In this document: positions 42,418-53,989 of the stretch, piece after piece | How the letters are laid out: each line of letters opens with the position of its first letter | Numbering within the stretch: position 1 is the first letter of the stretch | NCBI GenBank assembly: GCA_028583605.1 | Contig: CM053328.1 | Span: 8,132,527 to 8,196,526 of the forward strand | Origin: Dastarcus helophoroides | Taxonomy: Eukaryota > Arthropoda > Insecta > Coleoptera > Bothrideridae | Reading direction: 5' to 3' | Length of the DNA stretch: 64,000 nt | Notes under the pieces: generated by a model | Database searches by the model: none | What the model was told of the DNA's origin: nothing | Seen by the model: the letters and a program-made list of their open reading frames with translations, nothing else | Translations under genes and position numbers: made by a program

Positions 42418-45400
42418 CAGTGGCGGCTGGCGTATAGGCACTGTGGAACTGCAGCACCCCCAATTTCGCTTACGAGTTTTTTTTTCTAGATTTTCTGAAC
42501 CCTTTTTATTTCACAATTTGTTGTAGACATTTTTAATTTTCTCTGTTATGTTTTTAAAGAATTTTTAGGTTTCTTTCACGAAGTTACGACATTTAAAAAC
42601 CTATTTTATGTTTAATTTTGATCAAAATCACATTTTCATAAACTAATTTTTGTAACATTTTTGAAAAAAAATCAAAATTTCGAGCAGGAATTAAAATGTT
42701 AAGAAAAAACTCAAATTTCTTTGAAGATTCAGCATTTTAGGAAAATAATTACAATTTTAAAAAACATCTACATCCAACTCATCTCGCATTTTATTATTTC
42801 TCTAAAAAATAGGTTAATGCAGTATCTTCAAATTTCTACCTCAAATATCATTTCGTATAAAAATGTTGAGTTGTTTTCAGATATTTCGATTTTCCTAGGA
42901 AATTGTGATTCCTTCTGCAAAGTTTTCATTTTTCCTAAAAATGTTATAAAAAGAAGTGTTCTCCAAATTTCCCTTTTTCCTAAAAGTGTCGTTCTTAAAA
43001 TTTCTTCTAGAAATTATAACTTCTCCCGATTTTTTTTTATGTTCCTCTAATTTGCTTCAAAAATGTCAAGTTTTTTCACGACACTAACAATTTAAAGTTT
43101 ATTTCATTTTGTAGTTTTGACAACAAATGTTTGGAAAAAACCCCGAAAGCTCTATAAAAATTTTAACATTTTGTAAAAAACAAAAATGTTGACCTTTTTG
43201 CAAAGATATTTCAAATTTTTTTTTTTAAATTTTGATTTTTTCTCCAAGAAATATTGCTTTTTTTTTCTATGAAATTTGTGTTTTTCTCTAAACTTTTTCT
43301 ACAAAGATTTTTTTTTGAAATGTCAACTTCTCCTGGAGATTTCTTTTTTTAATATTTCTTCTTGTAGAAATTTTGATTTCCCTCTAATTTGTTTTGGAAA
43401 TTAAAAAAATTTAACAAAATTTTGATATTTTAAAATTTATATTATTTTGTAATTTTGATAAAAAACTGAAAATTATTAGGTATAAATTTAGGGAAAATAA
43501 ACTTCAAATTTGCATAAAAATAAGAAAACTTTGGGAAAAATATTAAAAGTTCAAGAAAAAATGAAGCTTGTACATTTCAACCTTTTTTATAATTTGATAT
43601 TTCTCTAAAATTACTACTGCTCTAGGACCAAAGAGAATTCTGAATTGAAATCCATCCAATTTTCCTAAAAATATTAAATTTATTCTTGAAATTCCCAAGT
43701 TCGAATTTACAATTTAAATTTCGTTAAAAAAAACGAAATTTAAATACTCAAATTTTCAAGAAAACGCAGATCACATTTCTAGAAAAAGTTGTTATCTGTA
43801 AACAATATTTTTCAAAAAAAAAATATTTTGCAAATTAAATTAAAAAAATTGTTTGCAATAAATTGTCAAAAATATTTTTATAATTTTGACTTTTAAAGTG
43901 GGAACTACTGAAATTTTTGAGAAAATGAGTCAACATTTCTAGAAGAGTATCAAAAGTTCAAAATTAAAATTAATCAAAATGTTGAAAAAAATTCATCAAC
44001 AATTTAGTGTTCTTTAATCTTTTTCTAGTAATTTTGAAGTTCCAGAGAAATTTCATAAATCAAATATTCCAGCTTAAAGCTAATTTCTTGTAATTAAAAT
44101 TCAAATTTTGGCAATTTATTTGTACATAAAATGCAAGTGTTTTTTGGAAATTTGTCTCAAAACTTTGCACAATTTTTAAAAATAAAAAATTTTGTTATCA
44201 ATTTTTTTAAATTCTAGTGTTATTTCGAAATGTATCTCAAAAAATGTAAATTTAAAAAGAAAAACATTACCACTTTTAAAAGATAAAGCTAGAGTTATCC
44301 GAAAAGACAAATTTTTTAAAATAAAGTCAAATCTTAAAAATTTTTAGAATTTTTGTAGAAAGTAAAATTTTCAAAAGAAAATAAGAATTTCGAAAAAAAT
44401 TTTCAATTTTTAGAATGGTCGACATTTTCAATAATTTTGGGAATGTGAATAAAAGACGAATTTTTGGAAATATATGGACATTTAAAATAAATTGCAGAGT
44501 TTTTAATTACATTTTCAAGGAAGCTAAATTTTTTAAATATTAGACAAAAGTCAAAATTATCGAAAAATTCGTAATTATCAAAAAAGTTGAAATTTTGAAG
44601 AGGTAAAATTTTGAAAAGAAAGTTTAAGTTTAATAAGAACCTTTTTTTTAAGTCGCAGATTTAATTGGAAATGTTTAAAAAAATGTATAAATAGAATTTA
44701 AAAAAAATTCGAAAAGTCAAATTTTCAAAAAGAGTCGAAATTATTAAGAAAGTTGAAATTTTGAAGCGCTAAAATTTTGAAAAAAGTCAAAATGTTCAAT
44801 AGTTCAAGTTTAAAAAGAATCTTTTCTTTTAAATCGAAGATGTAATTGGAAATGTTTTAAAAAATGTATAAATAATATTTTAAAAAATTTCGAACCTTTT
44901 AGAAAAAAGTGAAGATTTCAAAAAGAGACGAAATTTTGAAAAAAAAGGTCGAAGTTTTGAAATGGAATCCAAATTTTACGAAATATTAGTCGAAAATTTC
45001 AGTTAAAGGTTTTAGGAAATGTCTCACTTAAAAAAAATCACAATTTCTAAATAAAGGATCGACAGTCTGCAAAAAATGTCAAAATTTTGAAAATAGTTGA
45101 AATTAAAAAAATAGTCAAAATTTTTAAGTTTTCCAAAAATTTCAGAGTTTGGAAAATGACGAAAACTTTGAAAAATTCGAACATTTGAAAAAGGCCGGAT
45201 TTTAAACAAAGTGGGAATTAAAATAAAAAGTCGAATATTTCAAAAAAGTGCAGATTTAAGAAAAGGTTAAAATTTTCAATAAAGAAAGGCGAAATTTGTT
45301 GACAAGGCAAAAACTTTCAAAATCTTTCAAATCTCCAAAATAAGTTAAAATTTTGCAAAAGGAGAATATTTCCAAAAGCAAAGGTCAAAATTTATAGTTG

Positions 45401-46442
45401 AAAGTAAAAAAATATCAAAATTTGCAAAAGATTTGAGAATTTTTATCGAATTTACGAAATAATTCGAAATTTTAAAAAAGTTTAAATTTTGAATAGTTGG
45501 GAAATTTGCACTTAACCTTTCAATAAAAATCGAAATTTTCGAAACCAGAATATTGAAAACAAGTGAAAATTATCAAATAGATCGAGGTTTTCGAAAGTCT
45601 ACACATTGAGAAGTTAAAATTTTGGAAAAAGTTGAAATTTTTGGTAGTTAAAATTTTGAACCAAAGTGGAACATTTTTTTAAAAAGTTGAAATTTTAGGT
45701 ATAAAAAATTTTGAAAAAATGTCAATCATTTCATAAAATTTCAAAATTTTCAAAAAAATCGAAATTTTGAAAGAATTTCGAAAATTAAGAACTAGCGAAA
45801 TTTTCAACAAAGAAAATCAAAAAATAATCGAAACTTTGCAAAAAAAGTCGATATTTTAAAAAATAGTTGACATTTAAATAAAAACCAGTCGAGATTATTA
45901 AGAATCGAAATTTTCAATAAAAAATTATAATTTTCCAAAAAATAAATATAAGCAAAGATAAAATTTAGAAAAAAGTCGAAAATTTAAAAAATCAAAAGTC
46001 CAGTTTTGAAAAAATTTACATTTTCAGAAAAAGTAAGAATTTTCAAATGGTAAAAATTAAAAAAAAAATGTAATAATTAATTTTCCAAAAAAATTGCAAA
46101 AAAAACAGAACACCGAAAAGTCTAAATATTTACGAAAATAGGAAAATTTTTAATAGAGTATTCACAATTTTTCAGAAAAGTCAATACTTAAAAATAAAAT
46201 AAGGTCGAGATTACAAAAAAAAATCTATATTTTGCAATGCAATCGAAATTTGGAAAAAAATTTAACCTTTTAAAAAACGCGAGATTATAGAAAGTTTTCG
46301 TAGTCAAGTTTTCAAAGAAATGTAAAATTGTCGAAAAGTAACGTTTTGAAAATGTCGAAATTTTCAGTCGAAATCTTAAACATTTTAAAACGCTAAACAT
46401 TGACGCAGCCCCCTCATTAGTTTTGGCTACGAGCCGCCACTG
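42418..46442. mobile_element. Second satellite-filled hAT element
   Basis: The left end is CAGTGGCGGCTGGCGTA and the right end is TTGGCTACGAGCCGCCACTG; the outer bases pair. Flanks are TATATGAT at 42410-42417 and 46443-46450, a perfect 8-base duplication. The subterminal regions carry GCAGCACCCCC-type runs at both sides. The interior of about 3.8 kb is almost entirely satellite with no transposase. The right end recurs alone at 1211-1270. Confidence 0.93.
42480..46380. repeat. Satellite array inside the second hAT, with a strand switch
   Basis: Units such as AAAAAGTCGAAATTTTGAA dominate. The T-rich strand is on top from 42480 to about 43420 and the A-rich strand from about 43500 to 46380, so the element contains opposed arrays. 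It is more degenerate than the array at 26515-28880. Confidence 0.85.
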
Positions 46443-46450
46443 TATATGAT

Positions 46451-46640
46451 ACTCTGTAACTCGATCCATTTGGATACCTTAAGGAAGTGTGCATGTTGCT
46501 GATAGCAGTTGATTTAGTATTCATATTTGTTTGTAAATTGGCAAGTGGAGATTTTGACCTGTTTCTTAAATTAGTATTTTTTTTGTCGCGCCTGGATAAA
46601 CAATTAAAATAGAATTGACAAATATTTTTTGAAAATTTCA
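46451..46640. other. Short non-satellite segment
   Basis: Unique-looking DNA between the hAT and the next satellite block. No exon was recognised. Confidence 0.4.
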
Positions 46641-49600
46641 ACTTTTTTTTGATATTTGGATTGTTGAAATTTTAACAAAAAAAAAACGAAAGTTTCCCAA
46701 AAAAAATTTTCTTCGGAAATTTTTTATTTATTTATCGAAATTTGACTTTTTTCCAATTCGACTTCAGGGCCGTGCGGTAGATTTTCTTAGTGTGATGTAA
46801 CTCATAAATGTCGATTTTATCTCAAAATTTCGTTTTTTTTTTAAATTTTGTATTTAGGCATTTAACTTTTATTTTCCTATTCTTAATTTTCCTGAAAGGG
46901 CCTTTATTTTCTTCTATTTGTGAAATTGAGTCTTAATTGCCCAATTTTTTTTTATATGGACCCTTTTTTTAAATTCCGAGAAGATTCTTTAAACATTCTC
47001 GACTTTGTATCTACTAATTTCCATTTTATTCAAATTTTGAATTATTTTAAGAAAATGGCAAGTTTAAATTCAAAATTTTGTCCCCAAAGAATTGTAAACT
47101 TTTTTCAGAACTCATAATTCTAATTTTGTTATTCCAGAGTTATAAAAAAAGTAGTTATTTTTTGATTAAATACTGAATTTGAGAATAAGGTGAAATAAAA
47201 TAATTCAAAAACTATCATATTTTTTTAAATTGGAAACTTTTTCGAAATCTACAGTGTCAAGTTTTCACTTGTAATTAATATTTTTTTCTTAATTTTAGGC
47301 GTTACAACTGAAGTTTCGTTATTTAAGTCGAAATTTCAGTAAACAACTTTAATATTTTAAGACCTGTTAGACTATTCAACTTTAAGACCAAAATTTTCTG
47401 AAAGAAGCGATAATGTCGAGTTTAAAATTACAAGTTAAAACTTCCAAAAGATAATCAAAATTTCTCAAAAAAATTCGGAATTTTGTTTAGAAACTTTTTA
47501 AATTTTTCAAAAAAAAAGAAACTATTCTTTAATTTACACTGAAAATGTGGAGAATAAAGTCAAAATTTTGAGACTAAAATCGAAATTCCAAGAATCAAGT
47601 TCAAAATGTTGAGATTATGAAGTCGAAAGTTTCAGAAAAATTGAAATAGAAAAATTGTTCCCTGAAACCAAGAAAGATTTAAAAACACAACTTAGCTTGC
47701 TCTAACGCGTTTCGACAGCCAAGCTATTATCTTCAGTATCTCTTTGAAAATCATAGCTTGGCTGTCGAAACGCGTTAGAGCAACCTTGTTGTGTTTTTTT
47801 AATCTTTCTTGGTTTCAGTCAGTATCCCTCATGATGGCTTGGCTGTCGAAACGCATTAGAACAACCTCTGTTGTGTTTTTTAATCTTTCTTGGTTTCAGG
47901 GGACAATTTGTGTATTTCAATTTTTGAAGATAACCAAGGACCAGTCTATTCCACTAAAATTGAGAAAAATTGTAAACTTCGACTAAAATGCCAAAATATT
48001 ATGTTATTTAAAGAGTTTGTTAGAATTTAGACTTTTAAAAACAAAATTTCGAGAAATAAGTGAAAATTCTATACTTAAGAAAGGACATATTTAAATAAAT
48101 TCTGAAAAAAAGTCAGAAAGTTTAAATTGGAAATTTCAAATTATTTTCTTAAATCTTAGACTTTGAAATAGAATTTTTAGAAAAAAAGTGGAAATTACAA
48201 GATTTCTAAAATTTCCATTTTATAAATGTCAATTTTTATTTATTTTTATTTATTTATTTTCTTAAGCTCGAATTCAGAATCCATATTTGCTTAAACTCGG
48301 AGGATCCAGAATTTGAGATTAAAGTCAAAATTCTGCAAAAAACTTTAAACAAAATTATGCCAGAAATTTAAAAATTTTTCACGCAGTTTTGAAATTAAAA
48401 AAGACGTTGCATGAATTTTTCCAAATAATTTTTTTCCACTTTTTTATCTGAAATGTCAGTTTATTTTAAAATTTAAAAAATAAGTTTTTCTTTTGCTGTT
48501 TTCATTTTGACTGGAAAGTAAAGGCTGAAAATTTATTTTTTCTTTCTATAATTGCAATTCCAAATAAAAAAAACAATTTCAGATTTAAATTGGAAATTTT
48601 GAAAAAATAGCCACAATTTTAAAAAAATTCTAACTATTCTCTTTAAAATTGCACCTTGAATTATAAAAAAAACAATTTTATATTTGAACTGAAATTTTTA
48701 AAAAATACCAACAGATTTAAACAAAATGAGATTTATGTAAGAAAGTTCTCGAGTTCTCATTAGTCACAAAACTTTGATTTCAAATTGAAATATTCGATAT
48801 TCTTGTCGACGTTTTCCATGAAATTTCAAAATCTCTAGAAAAATTCGAATAATTTAAACTTTTAATTCAAAATTTTGAGATGAAAAGCTTGAAAATGATC
48901 TAACAAATTGCAAACTTATAAAAATATCCTTTGACACGTATTCCTTCTTTCAGTTCTCTAAGCAGGTAAAGTACATAGTTAGAAATAGGTGACCTAAAAA
49001 TCCTTCCTTTTACCCTTTTTGTTTCCTGTTAATTCCTTTAAAATTAACATATACTTTTCTACAAAGATACGGAAGCACAGTCTTTTCTCGAAATTGCGAA
49101 TTTTCCCTAAAAATTCTTCTTTGTTGGCACTCAAAATTCGACTTTTTTCAAAAAATTTGACTTTGGGAAACTTTGTTCTAAATTTCCACAATATTTTTTC
49201 CCTTTTTTCTTTTAATTCGTGCCTTTTGGAATATTGCCATGTTTTTAAACTAGGGTTTTCTAATAATTTCGACATTTTTTTTGATAATTAGAATTTTCGA
49301 AAATGTTTATCTGATTGGAATTATTCGTTTGTTTACCTTTTTAAAATGTCTAAATTGTCAAAAGAAGCAGAATTTTTTAAAGGAAGTCGAGATCTACAAC
49401 TAAATAAAAATTTCCTGAAAAAGTTGAAATTTTGACAAATTAGGAAATTCCAAAAATAGCACTATTTTAGAAAAAGGGATAGTTTTGAAATAGTTACAAT
49501 TTTCTAATTAAGTCAAAATTTTGTTTTTTTTTAAATGAGAATTTGAAATAAGTGGACATTTTAAAACGTCCAAGTTGAAATCATTAAAAAAGTAGAAATT

Positions 49601-50060
49601 AAAAATGTCAAATACTTCAAGAAAAACTAGAGATTTTGAAAATAAGTTGAAAATATGTATCAGAAAATAAGAGTTCTCAAGTAAAGTCGAAATATTCAGT
49701 GAGTGGTTGAAATTTTCAAAACTAAATGAGGAAAAGTCGAAATTATCATAAAAATCATATTCCTTAAAAAAATTCATAATTTTTAAAAACAGTCCAAAGT
49801 TTTAAGATGTCGAAATTGTGAAAAAAATCGAGACTTTTAAAAAAAAGTAGATTTTGAATAACTATCGAAATTTTGAAAAAAGCCAAAATTTTCGAAATTT
49901 TCAAAGAACTAAAAGTTTTATTTTCCCCCGCATTTTCTCTTATCGCCAAGGTAAGAACTAATTATCTGCATATAAATACCTATTACTTAATTATGCGAAA
50001 AACAATTTCGTTCTTTGCAGATATAATTGTTCGATTTTTGATTACAAGTGATGCTAGTAG
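46641..50060. repeat. Degenerate satellite block in intron 2
   Basis: Mixed-orientation AAATTTCGAC/AAAAGTCGAAATTTT units, heavily mutated, interrupted by dispersed repeats at 47655-47965. CAGGGCCGTGCGGTAGATTT at 46767 looks like a hAT left end, but I found no partner. Frames here are low-complexity Phe/Lys/Asn strings. Confidence 0.75.
47655..47965. repeat. Three dispersed hammerhead-like repeats, inverted then tandem
   Basis: A minus-oriented copy (47655-47736) meets a plus copy (47737-47815) head to head, and a second plus copy (47816-47965) follows directly. GTCGAAACGCGTTAGAGCAA and TTTAATCTTTCTTGGTTTCA recur. The cores are worn (TTGAAAA, CATGATG in place of CTGAAGA). The last copy ends in CCAAGGACCAGTCTATTCC. 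Confidence 0.85.
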
Positions 50061-50834
50061 AATATAACATTTCCAATTTAAATAATATAAAATGATTTTT
50101 TTTTTGCTTAAATCTGTCATAGCATTTATTTACCTAAACAATTTATATTTTTTAAAAAAATGTTAATTAGGAGAGAAAAAAATTCTTCTAAACATATCAA
50201 AACAAAAACCAGTAAATGATTGTAAGCTACAAATACTAAACAATTCATTTTACTCTCAAACTCTGGTAGAACAAATGTTTTAATGTTGTTTATTATTATT
50301 TTGATATATCCGCCGTGCTTAGATAAAGAAATATGAGCTTGGAAGCTGAAGATACTTCGTTCGTTGATGACGTATTCGGGAAGAGGCAAAAATTTCTCTG
50401 CTTCGCATCACGTCCGCCTCCGTACCCTGCCTGATCAGAGTGATGGCAACCGAAATCTAAGCTCAATTTTTATGCCAAACACCGCTCCTTCATTTTACAA
50501 ATGGTGCCTTGATTTTTTAACATTTGTTTTCAAATTTGAAGAATTTATGAAGCAAGGATTTCGAATTCGCGCTTTGGAAGTACTTTTTTCAAATTCCGTT
50601 TAGTTTTCGAGATATTTGCTTCTGAAAACAGGCAAAAAAAGGACATATTGTACGCCCATTTGTGGAAATACTAAGAAAAAAATCCAAAATATACTTTTAA
50701 AGCCTAAATTTCCCAACATTTCTAAACATTATTACCAAATTTTATTAAATTCTAAGCAATAGTATTGACGTAGTTTGTAAAATGGCAAGAGAAGAATTTC
50801 GACATTTTAAGAGTACCAGACCGCCGCCTTAAAT
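50061..50834. other. Intron DNA, possible transposon flank
   Basis: It includes TTTTCGAGATATTTGCTTCTG near 50606 and other phrases common next to Tc1/mariner-type elements. No paired end was found. Confidence 0.35.
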
Positions 50835-52128
50835 GTGGGTCATTTAACAGAAATGTATAAAACGATAATTTTACAAATGATCGGTTGTGGAGATAGAGCA
50901 AGATTACAGGTCGAAGTCGCTCGTCTATTGCAACAAAAATTTCCTGATTCAGCGTCGATATCCCAAGGTGCAATTAGTAAAATCGAGAAGCATTTTCACG
51001 AACATGGACATGTACGAAAGCTAAGAAAAGAATCCTCCAACGTAGTAACTAATGATACCAAATTGGAAATAATAAATGAGTTTCAAGAAAATCCACATTC
51101 ATCGACAAGTAGCTGCATCATTGGACGTTAGTCATTCCTCGATTATTCGTGTATTGAAAGAAAATAAAATGCATCCTTGTAAAATCACACCATGTCAAGA
51201 GCTCAGTGATGACGATTTTGATAAAAGAACTCATTTTTGTGACCAAATGATGCAAATATTAGATAATAATGCCATCCAAATAGAAAACATATTGTTTTCT
51301 GATGAGTCCACTTCTACTCTTCATGGTCATGTAAATCGTCAAAACTGTCGTTATTGGGCTAATGAAAATCCCCACTGGACAAGAGAATTACATACACAGA
51401 ACCCTAAAAAAGTTAATGTTTGGGCAGGGATTATTGGAGATCATGTAATTGGTCCATTTTTTATTGATGGAAATTTTAATAGAGATAATTATTTAGCATT
51501 GCTCCAAAATAACAGTATACCAGCTTGGGTAAACTTATATCCAGCTCAAGAAAATCCACACGTTCCAGCTAATAATAATATGGTTCCAGCAGGATGAAGC
51601 ACCACCACTCTACTAAGTCAATGTCCGGCAATATCTCGATTTTACATTGCCAAATTGGTGGATAGGGAAACGAGGTACGGTAGAATGATCACCACGATCA
51701 CCAGACCTGACACCTGTGGAATTTTTTAAAGGGATTATGTGAAAAGTAGAGTGTACAAAACCAAACCCGGCGACGTAGCTCCTAAATTAAGCAAGGTTTG
51801 TTTTTTTTATTAAATGAAAACAGTCGATTTATATTTTGTTGTTGAAAATTCAAATTAATTTTTATTTACTGTTAATTTTTGAAATAAATATGGCAACCAT
51901 AACATTTTTGAATAGAAAATAAATAGATCTTTCAAATGAATTACAAGTCCCTACTTTCGGTTTAAAAATTTAGGAGCTGCAAGTGACACTCGAAAAGCGT
52001 TGCATATAGGGTGAAATTTTTACGGTGGAGGATGTCATTTTATAATCTAAAATTGACGTGTCTCGAGATTTTTCATTAAGTGGAATAACTGAGATACGGA
52101 ATTTATTTTATTTGCCTGTTCCACCCTG
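50835..52128 (+). pseudogene. Tc1/mariner-superfamily transposase relic, second lineage
   Basis: The frames in order are: YKTIILQMIGCGDRARLQVE and GAISKIEKHFHEHGHVRKL (paired helix-turn-helix region). After a shift near 51106 come QVAASLDVSHSSIIRVLKEN, LFSDESTSTLHGHVN (first catalytic D), WAGIIGDHVIGPFFIDGNFN and YLALLQNNSIPAWVNLYP. After further shifts come a worn second-D segment (QQDEAPPLY-like) and DYVKSRVYKTKPGDVA. The stops and frameshifts make it dead. The right end appears to be CCACCCTG at 52121-52128 followed by TA. It is a relative of, but not the same as, the DD41D element at 8623. It lies 100 bases before exon 3. Confidence 0.8.
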
Positions 52129-52229
52129 TATGTGGTTGGTTCCATACCTCATCCAAACTCTCTATAATATCCCTGAAGATAAGCTAAATTGCGGTAGAAG
52201 TAAAATATTTATTAAGTACATAGTTTCAG

Positions 52230-52349
52230 GGGATGATCGTGACAAAGAAATCTCAAAAGCTTCACCTCTTTCTAAATCGGGGAAGATTTTTCAGGTACAG
52301 ATGCCTGGTAGCTCTACTGCAGATATCCCAGAAGGCAAGTCAAGTTACG
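52230..52349 (+). CDS. Multi-exon gene, exon 3
   Basis: The acceptor is TAGTTTCAG and the donor GTAAGT. Using the G left by exon 2, it reads GDDRDKEISKASPLSKSG, then KIFQVQMPGSSTADIPEG and KSSYG with one base left over. It is polar and low in hydrophobics, probably disordered. Phase fits on both sides. The following intron is only 40 bases. Confidence 0.7.
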
Positions 52350-52389
52350 GTAAGTTGACTATTACTAAATTCAAATGTTTTCCTTGTAG

Positions 52390-52488
52390 GTCCTGATTGT
52401 ACAGATAAAGCATTTGATTCGAAAATTTCATTTGGCTCTGTATCGAGAAATCTTGGAATTCAACCATCGAGTAAGCCTTGTGCCGAAG
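52390..52488 (+). CDS. Multi-exon gene, exon 4
   Basis: A TTTTCCTTGTAG acceptor opens PDCTDKAFDSKISFGSVSRN and LGIQPSSKPCAEG. The best donor is AAG|GTAAGC after 52488, giving a 53-base intron; a weaker donor after 52506 keeps the same phase but leaves a 35-base intron. Composition as in exon 3. No domain recognised. Confidence 0.65.
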
Positions 52489-52541
52489 GTAAGCCAAATT
52501 ACAGAGGTAAAATTCTTTCTTAAATTGATTTTATTCAACAG

Positions 52542-53157
52542 TTGGTTGCAGCGCTGATGAAGCAAATAATGCACCTCCTTTATTAAACACAGTCCTTCAA
52601 GTGCCATCACCGAATGGTCTTGTTTTAAACAATCGTGATAATGAACCAGCAAGAACTACTGATGACCAGAATTGTTTTGCTCTTCAAGTGCAAGCACCGA
52701 ATGGTCTCACTCTAAATAATCCCGAAGAAAAATTAGCGAACATTGCCGATGATCAAAAATGTTTTGGCCTTCAAGTACAATCACCGAATGGTCTCGCTTT
52801 AAATAATCTTGAAGAAAAACTAGGGAACATTGCTGATGATCAGACAGTGTTTTGCCCTTCAAGTACAATCACCGGATGGTCTCGCTTTAAATAGTCCTGA
52901 AGATGAACTAGCGAAAACTTCTGATGATCAGAATATTGATGCAACAAGGGAGCAACGTTATGCTAATGGTCATCTCGAAGAACTCTCAAACGTCTTTGAG
53001 GTAGCAACTAATTCCACCCCCAACATCTGTGAAACGACGTCAGATAACGAGGGGAATAATGAGGACAATTCTTTCACGACATTGGGACATTACAGACATC
53101 TAAGACATGGACAAAATATTAATATCTTCGATTCGTTTTCAGATGTTAACGGTTTAA
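52542..53157 (+). CDS. Multi-exon gene, exon 5: 29-residue repeats with a frameshift
   Basis: It opens VGCSADEANNAPPLLN and runs through four repeats of the LQVQSPNGLALNN type. The last repeat starts one base late: CAGACAGTGTTTTGCC has an extra base relative to the other copies (CAGAATTGTTTTGC). After that base the second frame continues smoothly through YANGHLEELSNVFEV and FTTLGHYRHLRHG to DVNGL, then a GTAAGG donor. Without the extra base the exon is a multiple that links phase 1 to phase 1. This is an acidic, Asn-rich, probably disordered linker region. The break is a real loss-of-function allele or an assembly indel. Confidence 0.75.
52595..52944 (+). repeat. Four tandem 87-bp coding repeats
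   Basis: Units start at 52595, 52682, 52769 and 52857 (spacings 87, 87, 88). The first is the most divergent; the middle two (NNPEEKLANIADDQK and NNLEEKLGNIADDQ) are the most alike, indicating recent duplication. Confidence 0.92.
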
Positions 53158-53222
53158 GTAAGGGTTTGCAAACTCAACTTAAAATAAATCTTTATTTCGT
53201 TTTTTTTTTGCTGAATGAAAAG

Positions 53223-53301
53223 ACGAAGATGAAGATCTAGATGCTAACGGCTTGAACTATGCAAACAATCAAGATAATGATGCAAACGCTCGGCCAAATA
53301 C
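53223..53301 (+). CDS. Multi-exon gene, exon 6
   Basis: Joined in phase it reads NEDEDLDANGLNYANNQD and NDANARPNT, with a TAC|GTAAGT donor and two bases left over, which fits exon 7. The short acidic segment repeats a DVNGL/DANGL phrase found at the end of exon 5, suggesting exon duplication. The acceptor GAATGAAAAG follows a T-run. Confidence 0.6.
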
Positions 53302-53606
53302 GTAAGTAACTACACCACGATTCATTTGTTAGAAAATTTTCATTTGCAATGTGATCTCAGTGCGATTGAAACAACTAATGTTGTATTTCTACAAAATTCA
53401 AAGCATAATGCGACAACATCATGAAAAATTTTACGTCATTTTAAAAATCCAAATTTTTAACGAAGTCGAAGGTTTCGACAAGTCTGAGGTTTTAAAAATA
53501 AAAATAAAAATTTTGAAAAATATGTTCATTTAACAAGGTAGAGAAAGTAGTGGTCGTGATAATGGTGAGTGGGGTCGTATGAGATTCCTTACTAGTTCTT
53601 ACTAAT
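53302..53606 (+). other. Start of intron 6, possible cryptic mini-exon
   Basis: AGAAAGTAGTGGTCGTGATA between an AG and a GTGAGT (about 53546-53568) could be a small exon, but including it would put exon 7 out of frame. I treat it as intron. Confidence 0.35.
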
Positions 53607-53610
53607 ATAT

Positions 53611-53985
53611 TGTAACGCAATGTAAATAGATAGAATAGAATTTAGAATAAAATTTAGTGCGTAAGAAAAGTTTCTAGAAAGATCTCCTAAGGGGAAAGCG
53701 GCCGCGATAAGCGAAACAAACGGCAGATAAGCGTTCCAGAAATTTCGGCAAACGATAAGCCTTATCTGCGTGATTTTTCTAGAATCCGGGAACCAAAACT
53801 ATATAAGGCGGTCAGCTTTCCCTCGAGTTAGTTAGTTAGAGTCGGTGTAGTTAAGTAGTGAGTTAGCAGTAAGAAGTCAATAAGTGAGTTAATTGTTCAG
53901 TTTAGTGATCCGAGTTGAGTTTGAAAATAAAGTGGGTATTATTCAATTCACGTGTTAATCAATTCGAACCGATAAGCGTGTAACA
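53611..53985 (+). mobile_element. Solo LTR (375 bp)
   Basis: It begins TGTAACGCAATG and ends GCGTGTAACA, flanked by ATAT on both sides (53607-53610, 53986-53989). It contains CTATATAAGG at about 53799 and AATAAA at about 53926. These are the usual promoter and polyadenylation signals of an LTR. There is no internal region, so it formed by recombination between two LTRs. It is GC-richer than its surroundings. The gypsy-type call rests on the 4-base duplication only. Confidence 0.85.
53797..53808 (+). promoter_or_regulatory. LTR TATA box
   Basis: ACTATATAAGG sits 185 bases into the solo LTR, oriented with the host gene. It could give an intronic promoter. Confidence 0.6.
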
Positions 53986-53989
53986 ATAT

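Noticed and set aside
46767..46790. CAGGGCCGTGCGGT as a hAT left end
   Set aside because: No inverted partner or duplication found.
53545..53568. Mini-exon in intron 6
   Set aside because: It would put exon 7 out of frame and introduce a stop.
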